Shown piece after piece: positions 11,047-11,120 of a stretch of DNA of 11,120 nucleotides. The position numbers and the translations under genes were made by a program. Numbering within the stretch: the first letter of the stretch is position 1; every line of letters begins with the position of its first letter. The stretch is taken from positions 1-11,120 of the forward strand of contig CAMLRJ010000063.1 of assembly GCA_946482345.1 (NCBI GenBank), given 5' to 3'. This DNA comes from an uncultured Cellvibrio sp. GTDB taxonomy: Bacteria; Pseudomonadota; Gammaproteobacteria; Pseudomonadales; Cellvibrionaceae. The notes under the pieces are model-generated. The model saw only the letters and a program-made list of their open reading frames with translations, had not been told where the DNA came from and did not search any database.

Positions 11047-11074
11047 AAAACAAAAGAGGGGCTATGCCCCTCTT
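11047..11074 (-). terminator. Intrinsic terminator after tssC
   Basis: On the minus strand a perfect 9-bp inverted repeat, AAGAGGGGC and GCCCCTCTT, is separated by a 3-nt ATA loop. It is followed directly by TTGTTTT, so the T-run is nearly continuous with the two Ts that end the stem. A GC-rich stem followed by a T-tract is the standard Rho-independent terminator. It starts 9 nt after the tssC stop codon and precedes the second tssC-like gene by more than 100 bp. It could end a tssB-tssC transcript or act as a partial terminator that lowers expression of the downstream baseplate and ClpV genes. The sequence alone cannot tell which. The stem is symmetrical, but the plus-strand side has no good T-run, so it is read as a minus-strand terminator. 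Confidence 0.85.
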
Positions 11075-11083
11075 GATCAAGCG

Positions 11084-11120
11084 TTATCCCACCTTGGGAA
11101 TATTGGCGACCAGACGCAAG
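11084..11120 (-). CDS. tssC: C-terminal end of TssC, T6SS contractile sheath large subunit (partial)
   Basis: Only the last 11 codons and the TAA stop lie in the window; they read LRLVANIPKVG. This matches the usual end of canonical TssC/VipB proteins, where a segment of the type 'sLRLVaklP' closes the chain after the last beta strand. TssC pairs with TssB to build the cytoplasmic contractile sheath around the Hcp tube. The position, directly upstream of a second TssC-family gene and of tssEFG-clpV, agrees with this reading. An intrinsic terminator starts about 10 bp after the stop. The fragment is very short, so the assignment rests on the terminal motif plus context. The body of the gene lies beyond position 11120 and was not seen. 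Confidence 0.8.
   Translation of the reverse strand, partial: LRLVANIPKVG

Larger units (their letters stand above)
10939..11083 (-). other. Intergenic leader between the two tssC genes
   Basis: This 145-bp gap is the longest non-coding stretch in the window. In transcription order it holds the intrinsic terminator, an AT-rich run (AATAAATAAAG), the 21-bp tandem repeat with the mini-ORF, and the weak translation start of the second tssC gene. The only promoter-like pair after the terminator is TTGTTT with AATAAA at a 16-bp spacing, which is poor. A TTGACA (within CCTTTGACAATTT) lies too close to the gene, because its -10 position would fall inside the coding region. No clear promoter can therefore be named, although the terminator implies that one, or read-through, is needed. 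Confidence 0.6.

Noticed and set aside
11026..11053. TTGTTT/AATAAA pair as a promoter after the terminator
   Set aside because: The match to sigma-70 consensus is weak (about three and four of six bases), and the TTGTTT is part of the terminator T-run.

Overview
The window is a stretch of a type VI secretion system (T6SS) gene cluster from a Gram-negative proteobacterium, followed by two genes for envelope tetratricopeptide (TPR) proteins. Every supported gene lies on the minus strand, so transcription runs from high to low coordinates. By eye the base composition is somewhat AT-rich (roughly low-40s % GC). The T6SS protein sequences, a lipoprotein signal with an outer-membrane sorting residue and the type of TPR genes present suggest a gammaproteobacterium. 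A Cellvibrio/Saccharophagus-like or related marine/soil lineage would fit, but species level cannot be resolved from this sequence.

Layout in transcription order. (1) 11120-11084: the last 11 codons of a TssC sheath subunit, cut by the window edge. (2) 11083-10939: a 145-bp gap holding an intrinsic terminator, a 21-bp tandem repeat and a 22-codon mini-ORF that is in frame with the next gene. (3) 10938-9424: a second, divergent full-length TssC-family protein (ImpD/TssC40 type). (4) 9409-8909 tssE, 8916-7081 tssF, 7117-5975 tssG: the baseplate module, tightly packed with 8-bp and 37-bp overlaps. (5) 5940-3247 clpV/tssH, the sheath-recycling AAA+ ATPase. (6) 3209-1875: a periplasmic TPR protein with a signal peptide. 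(7) 1872-1 and beyond: a large TPR outer-membrane lipoprotein, incomplete, which starts 2 bp after its neighbour's stop codon.

How the genes work together. TssB/TssC form the contractile sheath around an Hcp tube. TssE/F/G, with TssK and VgrG encoded elsewhere, form the baseplate on which the sheath is built. ClpV disassembles the contracted sheath. The two TPR proteins are not canonical T6SS parts. Their architecture (periplasmic TPR protein plus TPR lipoprotein, translationally coupled) and local sequence style resemble the TPR components of the Agl/Glt-type TolQR-energised envelope complex known from Myxococcus gliding motility and found, with unknown role, in many gammaproteobacteria. That assignment is an inference.

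The most interesting points are the second sheath-subunit gene sitting where hcp or tagJ/impE might be expected, the terminator-repeat-mini-ORF leader in front of it, and the tight linkage of the T6SS operon to an Agl/Glt-like TPR pair. No RNA genes, insertion sequences, CRISPR arrays, attachment sites, effectors or immunity genes were seen. Genes fill nearly the whole window and no gene-free stretch exceeds 145 bp.
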